Origin: Rhizophagus clarus
Taxonomy: Eukaryota; Glomeromycota; Glomeromycetes; Glomerales; Glomeraceae
Length of the DNA: 64,000 nt
Assembly (NCBI GenBank): GCA_015698045.1
Contig: BLAL01000158.1
Span: 524,893-588,892, forward strand
Direction: 5' to 3'
Shown here: piece by piece, positions 12,358 to 24,040 of the stretch
Layout of the letters: every line of letters begins with the position of its first letter
How positions within the stretch are numbered: position 1 is the stretch's first letter
The notes under the pieces: generated by a model
Seen by the model: only the letters and a program-made list of their open reading frames with translations
The model's database searches: none
Told to the model about the DNA's origin: nothing
Translations under genes and position numbers: made by a program

Positions 12358-14441
12358 ATGTCGCACTACACTGGAAATCATTCTGATCAGGCACATCAAA
12401 ACAGTTCTGGTGTGCAGAGAAATGAACAGAATTCCACAACTGTTTCACCCGTTAGAACTATCATAAACACAACTACCCAAAGAAACACTTATGACCGGTA
12501 ACTGAGTGTCTATTATATATTTGTTTCCTAAGTATAACACGCATTAATAGATCTAATTGTTTCTAGGCACATACCTCAAAGAACTCCTGATCCAGTCAAC
12601 GATTATCGTCAGTTACGTATTGATGATAATACAAAAAAGCGAAAAATTTCAGTGATCGAAGAAGATGCACAGCAAGGTAATGACAATAACACTTTATATC
12701 CTTGATCTTATAGTGTTATTATAACTCGATTCTTTAATTATTAGAAGAGGACGGTCGTATCTATAGAGCTGTTCTTGGAAAATCGATGTTTCCTCTTAAA
12801 GATACAACAGATGAAATTATTCGACGTATAAATAATAGTAGTCCATCTAAAGTACAGAAAACAGTATTACCTTACAGCACACCGACAAAGAGGCGTTCAA
12901 ATGCTATTGATTCACCATTCAGAAATTCTTATTCGTCAAGTCCTCTTCCATTTGAAGCGCAAATGATTCTAACTAGTCCACGCAAACCACTGAGATATAT
13001 TAGCAAACATCCATATAAAGTACTTGACGCGCCGGACCTTCAGGTAGTACCTTAAATTATATTAGTGCCATTTCTTGTTGCAAATATTTAACAAGCTATT
13101 ATTATAAACAAAAATATGTAGGATGATTTTTATTTGAACCTAGTAGATTGGTCCTCAAATAATGTTTTAGGAGTAGGTCTGGGTACTTGTGTTTATCTTT
13201 GGAGTGCAGCCACATCAAGGGTAATTATCTAATTGATTAAAGAAATAACATATGTATTCATACAAAAGGGTGAAGGAATAATCTAGTTTTTTAAAAACAT
13301 TAGGTTGTTAAACTATGTGATATGGCAAGCCAGGGGAGTCATAGGAACAGTGCCGAGAACGTCACATCAGTCAGTTGGATGCCAACGGTAAATTCTCGAT
13401 AACCGTAGTTTAACATGTACAAACTTTACTAATAGTCCTTTATTTACAGGGTTCGCACATAGCTGTTGGTACAGCTTTAGGCCCCGTCGAAATTTGGGAT
13501 GTACAAAAAAGTAAAAGAGTTAGAAAAATGAGAGGTCATACCCAACGAGTTGGTTAGTATTTGAGAATTACCTATTACCTTGGCAATTTGTTACATCGAT
13601 ATTAATAATATTTTCGCATTCTCTTTCGCTTTAAAAGGTGCACTGGCTTGGAACCAATACACAGTCAGCTCAGGAAGCCGTGACAGGCTGATTTACCATA
13701 GAGATGTAAGAGTACCAAATGAGTATACAACAAAATTAACAGGACATAGACAGGAGGTATGAATATTTTTCCTTTTCCTTCCTTTTATTATGGATGAGCA
13801 TATTTAATAAATTATTTTAACTAGGTTTGTGGCCTCAAATGGAATCCGGAAGGAACACAACTTGCCAGTGGGAGCAACGATAACAAACTTCTAATATGGG
13901 ATAGTGCGAGTGACGTTCCCATTTACAAATTCCTTCATCATACAGCAGCTGTCAAAGCAATTGCTTGGAGTCCACATTCACATGGTCTTTTAGCAAGCGG
14001 TGGTGGATCTCAAGATAAACACATTAGATTTTGGAGTACCTCTACTGGCGAGGCGTTAGAGTGTTATGACACTGAGTCACAGGTGAGGCTTAAATGTTTG
14101 ATTTCATTATTATATATTTCTTAATTATAAATTTAGTTCATTGATTGATATTATATTTTTAGGTTTGTAACCTTGCATGGTCTAGACATTCAAATGAACT
14201 TGTTTCAACTCATGGATACTCTCAGAATCAAGTAATCCTCTGGCAATACCCTACCATGGAACAATTGGCAGTTTTGAGAGGTCATACATACCGTGTTCTT
14301 TATCTTTCAGTCTCACCTGATGGGCAAAATATAGTTACTGGTGCTGGAGATGAAACATTGCGCTTTTGGAACATTTTTAATAACGGTGAAAAAGAAAAGA
14401 AACGTGAATCTGTATTTGACATTCGCACACAAATTCGTTAA
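12358..14441 (+). CDS. CDH1: APC/C co-activator CDH1 (Fizzy-related), WD40 protein
   Basis: A WD40 co-activator that in known orthologues presents D-box and KEN-box substrates to the anaphase-promoting complex in late mitosis and G1. Nine exons join in frame to about 496 residues: 12358-12497, 12567-12676, 12745-13043, 13122-13220, 13304-13387, 13450-13552, 13638-13756, 13825-14082 and 14163-14441. The C-box is DRHIPQR, built across the first junction. The Fizzy-related signature is [20 protein letters not shown] followed by [22 protein letters not shown] blocks include [80 protein letters not shown] and [15 protein letters not shown]. The protein ends in Ile-Arg, the IR tail that docks on the APC/C. 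The DAPDLQDD block and IR tail favour CDH1 over CDC20. Confidence 0.95.
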
Positions 14442-15559
14442 TGTCATATGTGTCACGTGATTGTTAATTGCAAGTAGAACATTATTGTCCAATTACTTTA
14501 TTTTGCATGATATTATTTTTGGTATTAATTATCATTTCATATCATTTTCAGATGGTTGTGGTTATAATAATATATCCTTTTTGGGCTTATGAATATTTGT
14601 AGAGTAATTTTGATTGGAATAATATTAAATATTATATGATTAATGTTAACGCGAGCCCCTTTTATCAAATAAAGGAAATACAGGAAATAGTAATATTAAT
14701 GCAAATTATTATTATTATTATTATTATTTTTAATTGGAAATCCAATGAGCTAAGAATATTTGTTTGTAATAGAAAATTTTTTTAAATAAATATTCTCTAT
14801 ATTGTTATGTTCATGGCTTAACGCGAATATAACTGGCTATTAAATATTTAAATATCAATTTGTTTTTATTTCTCATTTAAAATTCCTCTATACCCTAACA
14901 ACAATGAGCTAATACTATTGTTTACACTAAAACCACAATTCTTCCAATTCACCAAAATAGAATAGTGAAAATCCACGAAGTAACATTTAGCTGTTGTTAC
15001 CCGAGTGTCGCACATTTTTCTTCAAATGTTAATGTAAACTTTTATATCTGATTTTATATTATGTGAAAAATAAAGTACTGAAATCAATGTATATCGTTTA
15101 CATTGTTTTTTTTTTCAAAGCGAATGATATGAATTCTTAAAAACGAAGCCTTGCTTGGATTATCAAATTTCTGAAACAGTGTCGGATAGCGTCAATTAAT
15201 GATATTAAAGAACTCGGTTTCAAAAGCTATTAAGGAATCAAGCTCTATCAACTCTTAAAAATTTTACTGAATTTCCAAATTAACATTGGTCTCGTTTATT
15301 CCTATTTGGGCAAGAACGGGTTAGAGAGATTAAGATTTAAGAAAAGTGATTAATATGTTCACGAAAAATATTGAGATCAGGATCAAGTTCGCGAGAATAA
15401 ATCTTTAAAGGATACTCAAACTTGCAAAAGTTCGATGGTCTTTAGTTCTCGCTTAATGTGTATGGTGTTATTGAAGAGCTGTTAACGATTTACCAATTTA
15501 TAAGTTGATATTTATATACAATATGAAGCATAATTAATTACATATGAAAGTAAAATTTC
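14442..15559. other. Intergenic region with ATT microsatellite
   Basis: Convergent 3' ends of CDH1 (+) and the hypothetical gene (-) flank this stretch. A short (ATT)n run lies at about 14705-14730. No gene is seen. Confidence 0.55.
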
Positions 15560-17049
15560 TTATGCCGAAGGTCCTTCGACCCGTACTCCCAATTCTTTAA
15601 AAAAATTTGTCCAGACTTTCATAAACATTTCCTTGAATATTCGATCTGAAGTTTTTATGAATCCATAATTTGTAACATATTCTTTAAATACTATCCACTC
15701 TTCTTTTAGAAAGTCAACTAACTTATCAGCTCTTTTTTTATCAAAAATATTTATGAGTATATTCCATTGTCTAAACAATTTTTCCATCATCTCACAGTCG
15801 ATTTGATTAATACCTTTATGAACATGGTTTTGTCTATAAAACATTTTTGGCTCGATAGTGGACGGTGATAATGAGCCATTAATCATTAATTTTTGTTCTT
15901 GTCGAACACATTCTGTTAATTTGCTACGATATTTCAAATAAAAAGTTTCATCATAATATGAAATTTTTGCCAGCATCCAAGGATGTAATATCCAAATTCT
16001 TGGTTCCAGAACTGTCGTCTTCACTTCTAAATAAGATAGTCTTTGTTTTTCATCAATTACTGACAAAATATAATCCAGTAAAGGTTCATACATATTTGCT
16101 GATTTAATTTGTTCTCTTTCACCTTTATCAAGATATCTTTCACGAACCTCGAGTATTATTATATAAGCATGAAAGAGAATTTCCTAAACGAAAAATATTA
16201 TTGTTTAATCTTATGATAGCAAATATCAAACGAACAACTTCTTACCATGTTTTGTGGCGATTTATTAATATAATCAGAAAACTTTTTTATAATTAAATAC
16301 TTATTATATTGATGTAGTCTACCTTCGGTGGTATATCTCGAACAATCTTGTATAAGTAATTTTGCGGCAGCCCGATATGAAATAGTTTTCGGTAACAATT
16401 TAAAAGAGTATTCTTCTTTCAATAATGACATAATGTTATTGTCTCCATCATCTGTTGAGTGGCTTATACTTCTGAGATAAGATGCACTTTCCAATAAAGT
16501 CGTCTGAACTTCTGTTAATACATCAGCTGTCACCGCAGGTTTACTTCCTATTATGACATCCTAATTTTACGGGAAAAGGTCATTACAAAATAAAAACATT
16601 GATAATTCGTAATTAATTACCTCGACGATCCTCTTTTTTATGTCACCATCGTAAGTTTCTATAACATAAGCAAGAATATCAAAACTTAGATATGGATTTG
16701 TTAGCAAAGTTCTATACAATAAACGTTGACTGTTAAAAATTTCATCTATCGAAGGTATTGTTTTTTCAACATCACAAGATTTTGTTGTCTCTTTTATTTT
16801 TTCCACAAGTTTATTAAAAATATGGTTTTTATATTCTGTATTATTTTTAATATCGGATAAATCAAGTTCTACTTCAGCTGCAAGCTTTATACAATTTTGT
16901 ATTTTTTCTCTGTCCCAAGTACCGATCAACATTGTTTTTGCTTCTGAAAATAATTCAACAAATTTATAAATTTGATCGATCATTTTTATATCCATTTCAA
17001 ATTGAGAAAGAGCTGATAAGCAGACTAAAGAATTTATTATGATCAGCAT
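15560..17049 (-). CDS. Unassigned protein with N-terminal signal-peptide-like segment
   Basis: Three exons join in phase 0 to about 455 residues: 17049-16621, 16560-16246 and 16183-15560. Donors are GTAATT and GTAAGA; acceptors are TTAG and TTTAG. The start MLIIINSLVCLSALSQ looks like a short signal peptide or a buried helix. The rest is helical and rich in K, E, L and I, with no zinc-finger, kinase or repeat pattern. Examples are EVELDLSDIKNN, LTNPYLSFDILAYVIETYD, VLEPRIWILHPWMLAKISYY and MMEKLFRQWNILINIFDKKR. It ends ELGVRVEGPSA. The gene is intact and lies convergent to CDH1. I do not recognise the family. If secreted it could be an extracellular or effector-type protein, but the signal peptide is weak evidence. 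Confidence 0.7.
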
Positions 17050-18032
17050 AATTTGTCAAATTTTGGTGTAACAGTATAACAAGCAGTGTATGCAAACCGT
17101 AATATAAAATTTTCTCCCCTGATATTGATATAAATATACTTTATATTTCCAGAGTCAAGATTAAATTCCGAATTTACTTGGTTAACTTACATGTTTTTTT
17201 TTTTTAAAAAAAAAATCAATTGCTTTGCGGCCTACTTATTTATTGAATTATTTGTTTATGTCATATCTTTTTTATACTAGCAAGAAACATAATAATATAA
17301 ACTCTTTTTCTAAAATTGTTTTTCTTTCATAAATTTAACAGTAGAAAACCTTTCCTTATTTTTATATGATAAATCATTAAAACAAATCATATCATATTGT
17401 AGCATTTTACAATCAAACTTCAATGTAATGATACCTTGAGATCCATATAAAAATCATTATACATATAGTGGAAAGTAAAATTTTATCATTATATTATTTT
17501 TAATACGTATTAGTATATCAAATATTGGTATATTAGCAGAGTGACGCCTACATTAAAACCTATTATTACTAATAAAATCCCACATTAAGCAAAGTTTAGA
17601 TTAAACAATAACAAGTCCTGTACATTTACTGGAATATGGAAACTGGAAACATGTATTCCAGTGTATTCCGGTTAACGTATTCCAGTTTCTAGCAAAATTA
17701 CTGGAATACCAGAATAAGTTTGGAATACTATTATAACTAGGACAACGGGACATCTTGTACAACCTGGAGTAGAACATATATAATCCTTCGCTATGCTCCA
17801 GACTAATTATTTATATATTTAGAATTTGAGACAAATTTCTGATCAATCTATTCTGGCCAAATCTATAATGCTGGCCTAAATTAAGACTTTGATTCCAGTG
17901 TTCCATTGAGTTCCCATTCATGTTCTAATGTTCCAGTTTCCAGTTCCAGTGAAATTTTTACCAGAAACTGAAATTTTACTGCCTGTAAATATCAGCCAAA
18001 GCTGACTTCTTTTCCTTTTTTGTAAGATATTA
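17050..18032. other. Gap with degenerate CTGGAA/TTCCAG repeats
   Basis: Between about 17620 and 17960 the motif CTGGAA or TTCCAG recurs roughly a dozen times on both strands, giving potential hairpins. The remainder is AT-rich with no gene. Confidence 0.5.
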
Positions 18033-18256
18033 GGCCTGTTCAATTCAAACATGTGATCAAAATCAGAATTGAGTTGGCTGATCACTGATCGCAAAATTTC
18101 TGATAATAACCAATTAACACGTTTGTTTTTGCTTATTTTAAATTGAGATCTACATTTTTGTAGAATGCAAAAATTGGATTACTCATGGGTTACACAATTT
18201 TGTCAGCCAATCTATATCAACTCATAACCCGATCAAAAATCTGAATTGAACAAGCC
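18033..18256. mobile_element. Tc1/mariner-type MITE with TA duplication
   Basis: The left end GGCCTGTTCAATTCAAA and the reverse complement of the right end, GGCTTGTTCAATTCAG, are terminal inverted repeats. The element is flanked by TA on both sides (18031-18032 and 18257-18258). It is 224 bp with no reading frame. TA duplication and size fit a non-autonomous mariner-like element. Confidence 0.75.
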
Positions 18257-19393
18257 TATTGTAAGAAAATATTGTGAGCACCATTTATATTTCTATCAAG
18301 ATTTATTTTACATTAATAATAACAAAATTCCTTGGATTCATCTAGTTTATTATAAATATATCTGCAGAATCTACAGGTTTTGCTTGTATATTTTTTTATG
18401 CAAATTATGACTTAACATCATGGATATTCACATAATTTATGGATCAAATACAACTTAAAAGCAAAAATGTGACCATATACATATTGCTTGAGCAGTCTTG
18501 AAACTAATGCATCATTGCCCATATTGAAGGGATTGTTAAAGCAGATAGAATTGACCAGAATTATAGTATTAAGAAATTACAAATATGATATAACAAATGT
18601 TTTTACTAATTAAAAAAATTCTAAGTTTCCAGAATACTTAGTAAAAATAAAGAACAGAGGATGTGCCACTATGTGACAATTATTTTTACTATGATCACGT
18701 GATTTTACCTTATTTTAATAGTCCTCTATATTGGTCCATTCCTTGAGTATAAAATTCAGGTAATAATATTATATGATAATTTTTATAAAGTCATTTAGCC
18801 AGCTTATGATAACAATAATTAATAAGATAACAGATTTTTTTATAAATTTATAATATGATGTAATTTACAATTAAAAGTAAAAATAAATTAAATTATAAAT
18901 AAAATAAATATTAAATAATTAATAAATAAATAAATTTTATCTGTAATATAGATACTACCCAAATCCAAAATAATTTGGGATTATGATATATACAAATCCA
19001 AATTAATTTACAAATTACATATATATATTTGGGATTTGGGAATTATGGCTGTCAAAATATACAAATTAATTTGGGATTTACTTAAAATAATTTGGATGGC
19101 ATTTATAATTTATAATGTTATTGCTTATTTTTTTTCCATAAATTTAATTCTATTTGCTTTGAAGTTTATCATATATATAATATAATCTGTAAACTTGATA
19201 ATTTTTGCCTTATTTAATGAATAGCCATTTCATTTGAATTATAACTGATTATAAATATATGTATATTTAAACATGAAGTCAAAATTAAAACCCAAAAGTT
19301 GAAATATTTTGATTTGGAAAGGTTAAAAGTTGAAATTAAAGTCAAAATAATCAAAATTACATCATAGTCATGTAATTTTTATAATTATAATTT
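18257..19393. other. AT-rich gap with CCAAAT/ATTTGGG palindromic segments
   Basis: No gene is seen. At about 18955-19100 the sequences CCAAATCCAAAATAATTTGG and ATTTGGGATTTGGG recur in both orientations. Sequence at about 19255-19385 (GTCAAAATTAAAACCC) is related in inverted orientation to about 22270-22405 beyond the pogo element, suggesting an older, larger repeat around it. Confidence 0.45.
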
Positions 19394-19564
19394 AATACCA
19401 AATTTTAAACATGAATAATTCCGTCAATATTAATGCTACAAATATGTAACATATATCATTAGAATCCTTTCGATAAGCTGAATTCAACTGCATTAAGATC
19501 ATAAAAATCAAATCACTAGATGCAGAAATCGTTAACTTTGAATTTTAATATTATTGTTTATTAT
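19394..19564. repeat. Tandem duplicate, copy 1 (uninterrupted)
   Basis: This segment starts ACCAAATTTTAAACATGAAT and ends ATTATTGTTTATTATAA. It is repeated directly downstream, where the second copy (19570-19639 plus 22157-22267) is split by the pogo element. It therefore gives the empty-site sequence. Confidence 0.85.
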
Positions 19565-19639
19565 AAGAGTAATAAAACTTACCAAATTTTAAACGTGAAT
19601 AACTCTGTCAATATTGATACTACAAATATGCAACACATA

Positions 19640-22156
19640 CCGTATAGCACTGACTAAAATACCCCGGATCTAAATCAATTTACCCGATTTAAAAATTGAA
19701 TTATACCCGTGGGTATTTTATGAGGTACAGGTTATATTAGGCGGAAGGGTATTTTATCACGGGAATATTATATAATGGGGGTATATCGTAAGGAGTATTG
19801 CTACACAGCCGATCCCAAATATAGGTATATATATCGTCATACTGAACAATCTGAACGATTGTTTGGAGAATCGCTATTTTTATATTCTGGAAAACTGTAA
19901 TATGTTTCATTTCGTTAATGGAAAATTGCAATATACTGGTACTCCATTTCATTTGCGTAATTTAACTTGTAGATTGTCCTTTTATTATAATTATTGCATT
20001 CATTAATAACTGATTTGGCAATATTTAGAACTGCAGGATGCTTCTATTAGCTTTTGTTCATTTCATTATTTTAACTTGTAAATTGTCCTTTTTATTATAA
20101 TAATTGTGTTCATTAGTAACTGATTTGGCAATATTTAGAGCTACAGATACTTTTATTAGTTTTTGATCATTCAATAAAATAATTATAAATAAAGATATGG
20201 TTGAAAATTTTTTCACTACTTTTTTCGTGTCCTTTTATCTTGTTTCATTACCAAAATTTTTCTTTAATAAAGATGGCTCGTGGGAATTTTGGAATACGTC
20301 GTGCTAGGGTCACAAGCAAGAGAAACTGGCACTGGTCAGCGAGAGAAAAATTAATGATAATTATGTATTATGAAAGTGGCTATAGTAAACGATCAACAGC
20401 AGATAAATTTAATATTCAGCCAAAACAACTTCGTGAATGGATCAATAATAAAGAAAAGCTTTTGAACGCGGCTCCTTATACTCAAAGGTTAAATACAGGT
20501 GCACGTCCAAAATATCCATACCTTGAAGCTGAACTTATAGAATGGGTTAAAGAAGCGCGAAGTCAATTAAAAACAGTAACTCGTTATATGGTACAGGCTA
20601 AAGCACGTTTATTAGCTAAAAAAGAATCATACCAAGCCAATTATCCAGACATAAAAAATGCTAAATTTTCGCAAAAGTGGGTTGATGGTTTTATGTCTCG
20701 TCATAAACTGGTTAATAGAAGGAAAACAACAGTTGCTCAGCGTCTTTTAGAAGATTATGTAGAACAGCAAGGCAACTTCCTATCATATATTTTATATCGT
20801 AGAAATGAACACAATTATTCATTATCTTTAATTGGAAACATGGATGAAACGCCAATGGCGTTTAATTTACCAAGTAATAATACAATTGAACAGTCAGGTA
20901 CTAAAACTGTTTCAATTTTATCAACTGGACATGAACGTTCAAACTTTACTGTTGTTTTGGCTTGTATGGCTGATGGGACAAAACTTCCACCAGTTATTAT
21001 TTTTAAACTTAAAAATATTCCGCGAGAGGTGTTTCCTGATGGTGTAATAATTCGTACTAATCCTAAAGGTTGGATGAATGAAAGCGAGATGACTTGGTGG
21101 ATAGAAAATGTTTGGACAAGACGTGCAAGCCGAAACAATAATCCAAGGTCTCTTTTGGTATTGGATTCCTTTTCTGCACACAAAACTAATGTTGTAAAGC
21201 AAAGATTCCGTGAAAAGAAAACTGATTTAGCAGTTATTCCAGGTGGACTAACTTCTCGTTTACAACCGCTTGATGTATCTCTAAATAGGTCTTTTAAAGC
21301 AAAGGTAATTAATCCACTTGTAATTAATTCACTTCAGCTTTTTAAATAAATAATTTAAGCTAACTTTTAAATTAGGTACGAAATCTTTATAATAATTGGA
21401 TGAGCGAAGCCATCAAAGATTACACACCATCCGGGAAAATCAAAAGACCATCTTACTCACTCGTAGCAAGCTGGGTAAAGGAAGGTTGGGATGCTATTGA
21501 TACCAGCATGATTAGACGATCATTCAAATGTTGTGGCATTTCGAACGCTACTGATGGAACAGAAGATACTTTAATTTTTGATTTTAATCAACTAGAAAGT
21601 AAGATCAATAGAGAAAATTTGGGAAGAGAAGTTGAAGAGGATGGCGAAAACAATGATAAAGAAAATGAAAGTGAATCAGAAGGTAATGACAGAAATGAAT
21701 TGGAAGATGATGAAAGTGAATTAAAAGATAACTATTATGAAGAGAATGAAGAACAAACTGTAATTCAAGACTGGAGTTAATAATTTCAATCCATTACCAA
21801 ACACTAAAGTTTCACACATATTATTGTAATAAAATATTATGAAAATTAAACTATTTTTAGAGTTAACATTTTACTTCGTATATCTGATATTCATTAAAAA
21901 GTTTATGATTATTGCAATATTGGTTAAAGTAACGCACTTCATTGGTTAATTAAGTACAAAGTTTATTGGCTAAATTGAGCAAGGCAGTTTATTGGTCAAT
22001 TGTAATATACCCGGGTCTATATCAATTTATCTAATTTAAAAATTGAATTATACCCAGGTCTGAATCAAAAAAAATTTTTTTAAACTCAATAAAATACTTG
22101 GGTATAGTATAATGGGGGTATGCCAAAAAGGGGATCTTTTAGTCAGTGCTATACGG
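19640..22156 (+). mobile_element. Pogo/Tigger-type DNA transposon, complete-looking
   Basis: Terminal inverted repeats begin CCGTATAGCACTGACTAAAA at both ends (perfect over 20 bp), with TA duplications at 19638-19639 and 22157-22158. Subterminal direct repeats around ATTTAAAAATTGAATTATAC lie near each end (about 19690 and 22035). One intron-containing transposase gene fills the interior. The element lies inside the second copy of a tandem duplicate. Comparison with copy 1 at 19394 shows a clean insertion at TA. Confidence 0.92.
20273..21780 (+). CDS. Pogo/Tigger transposase (CENP-B-like HTH, DDE_1)
   Basis: Two exons, 20273-21304 and 21376-21780, joined across a 71-bp intron (GTAATT...TTAG), give about 478 residues. 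The start MARGNFGIRRARV is preferred over an upstream ATG at 20201, which would add a hydrophobic leader unlike the family. Residues about 20-65 form a first helix-turn-helix (KLMIIMYYESGYSKRSTADK, FNIQPKQLREWI). A second DNA-binding domain of CENP-B type follows (FSQKWVDGFMSRHKLVNRR). The catalytic core shows three aspartates: NMDETPMAF, LLVLDSFSAH and RLQPLDVSLNRSFK. The second exon has the family's C-terminal WMSEAIKDYTPSGKIKRPSY and SFKCCGISNATDG, then an acidic tail. There is no stop or frameshift, so it could be active. Confidence 0.93.
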
Positions 22157-22267
22157 TATCATTGGAATCCTCTTAATGAGCTGAATCCAACTTATAAAGA
22201 TCATAAAAATCAGATCACTAGATGCAGAGATCGTTAACTTTGAATTTTAATATTATTGTTTACTATA
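22157..22267. repeat. Tandem duplicate, right half of copy 2
   Basis: TATCATTGGAATCCTCTTAA through ATTATTGTTTACTATAA aligns with the second half of copy 1 (19394-19564). It resumes exactly at the TA duplication of the pogo element. Confidence 0.85.
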
Positions 22268-24032
22268 AAAATCACATGACTATAACGTAATTTTAGCCAT
22301 TTTGACTTTTGGAAGGGCTCAGGTACTGCCCAAGTCAAAATCATTTTGACTATTTCAACCATTTCAGGGTCAAAATTAACCAATTTTAGTTTCATGTATA
22401 TGTATATTTGAATCTAAAAAAATTACTTCTAATCTTTCTTATTAAATTATTAAATATATAATTAAATGATTAATTGAAGTTTTAATTTATAAATAATATA
22501 AATAATAAAAAAATATATAAAAACTGATCTAAGTATATAAAGATAATATTTACTAAACTAATTTATAACAAGGTAGTTATTATATTTAAATTTTTTTAAA
22601 AGAGATTCTAATGATTTAAATTTAAAAAAAAATGAATATTTACTATAAGATTTACTTCAATGCTTTGATAAAATTATAATAAAATATTGAAAATCTTGAA
22701 TTTTTATGATTAGTAGTAAAATTAAATAATTATTCTTTTAATAAATCATTTATAGCTTCATTATAAATATTATAAAAAGTTTTAAAAATCTATTTAAATT
22801 CAATAACATTAAAGTTTTTAGTATTAAAATATAATATATATATTAGATTCTTCTTTTTTTATTTGATATTTTTTTTTTAATATGATAAGATACCAATTAT
22901 ACAGTAAACAGCATAAGTAATGCAATACTTTTGAATCAAATTTACAATATAAAATACAAATTTTAATATAATAAATTTATATTTATTTTAAACTAAGATC
23001 TCAAACAATATTTTAAAAGTATTTATTTATTTAATTAATAATAAAATTTTATAAAAATCATCTAATTTATAAAAACATAAAATTTTAACTTTTTAACTAA
23101 GCGAGATAAAGCAAAACAAATGCTAAATTTGAATTCTTTGAGTAAAAAATAGGTTAAATTCTAAAGTTTATTATAATTGAATCACTAGTTATTGAGAAAA
23201 TTGATTTTAAAAATCATGTAGATCACTAAAAAATTATAGTATTAAAATTTTATGTTTTTACAAATTAGATGATTTTTATAAAATTTTACTATTGATTATC
23301 ATCATTTTCGAATTGCTGTGATCAGGTGATTTGTCAATCAATTAAAAAAAATACCGAAAATAGCCAAAAACAACTGAAAACAATTAATTTATCAAAAATA
23401 TTCTTATTAAATACATACAAAAAACATTTTTTATAAATATTTTTCTTAAAAAAACTAAACTTGACATCTTTAACATTCTTTATTATATTTATAAGATGTT
23501 TTACAATGTGTTTTTTTATTTATTAAAAACTAAAGATCTAAATAAAAAAAATAGTTAGAAATAAAAAAAAAAAGGAAAGAAACAAAAAAAAAGAAAAAAA
23601 AAAAATATTACCTATTACTTAGTAGTGAACTTTTAGAATTGTTAGGAATCAGTTTTTAGGAATCAGTTTTTAGGAATCAGTCTCTAGGAATCAGAGGAAT
23701 TGGTTTATAAGCTATTGTGGTAAAAAAAGGTGAACGTTAAAAAAAATATTAGTAAAGTTTGTATAATGATGGCTTAACATTATACAGATCAACACAGGTT
23801 AAAATTAAGGTTATCGGGCATATATCAGGTACAAGATATACGTAAGATATGTGTAATATACGTATATGATATTTGGTAATTACACACATATCGGGTACCC
23901 AATATGTGTATTATTTATGCGGAAATTCAATGGTACATCTTATATGTATCGTGCATGTATTACACATATATCGGGTAGTAAAATATCGGTTATATATCAT
24001 CTATTTAGTGTGTAACTGATACATGTTATATA
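22268..24032. other. AT-rich repeat region, no gene
   Basis: At 22948-23030 lies a near-identical inverted copy of 33368-33451. The block ATAAAATTTTATAAAAATCA (about 23042) recurs inverted at about 23280, as a 45-bp hairpin arm. TTTAGGAATCAG is repeated four times in tandem at about 23645-23693. Degenerate ATATC/GATAT motifs fill 23810-24030. No coding region is seen. Confidence 0.55.
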
Positions 24033-24040
24033 GATATCAT

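Noticed and set aside
20201..20272. Signal peptide on the pogo transposase (upstream ATG)
   Set aside because: The hydrophobic leader precedes MARGNFG, where homologues begin. A nuclear transposase should not be secreted.
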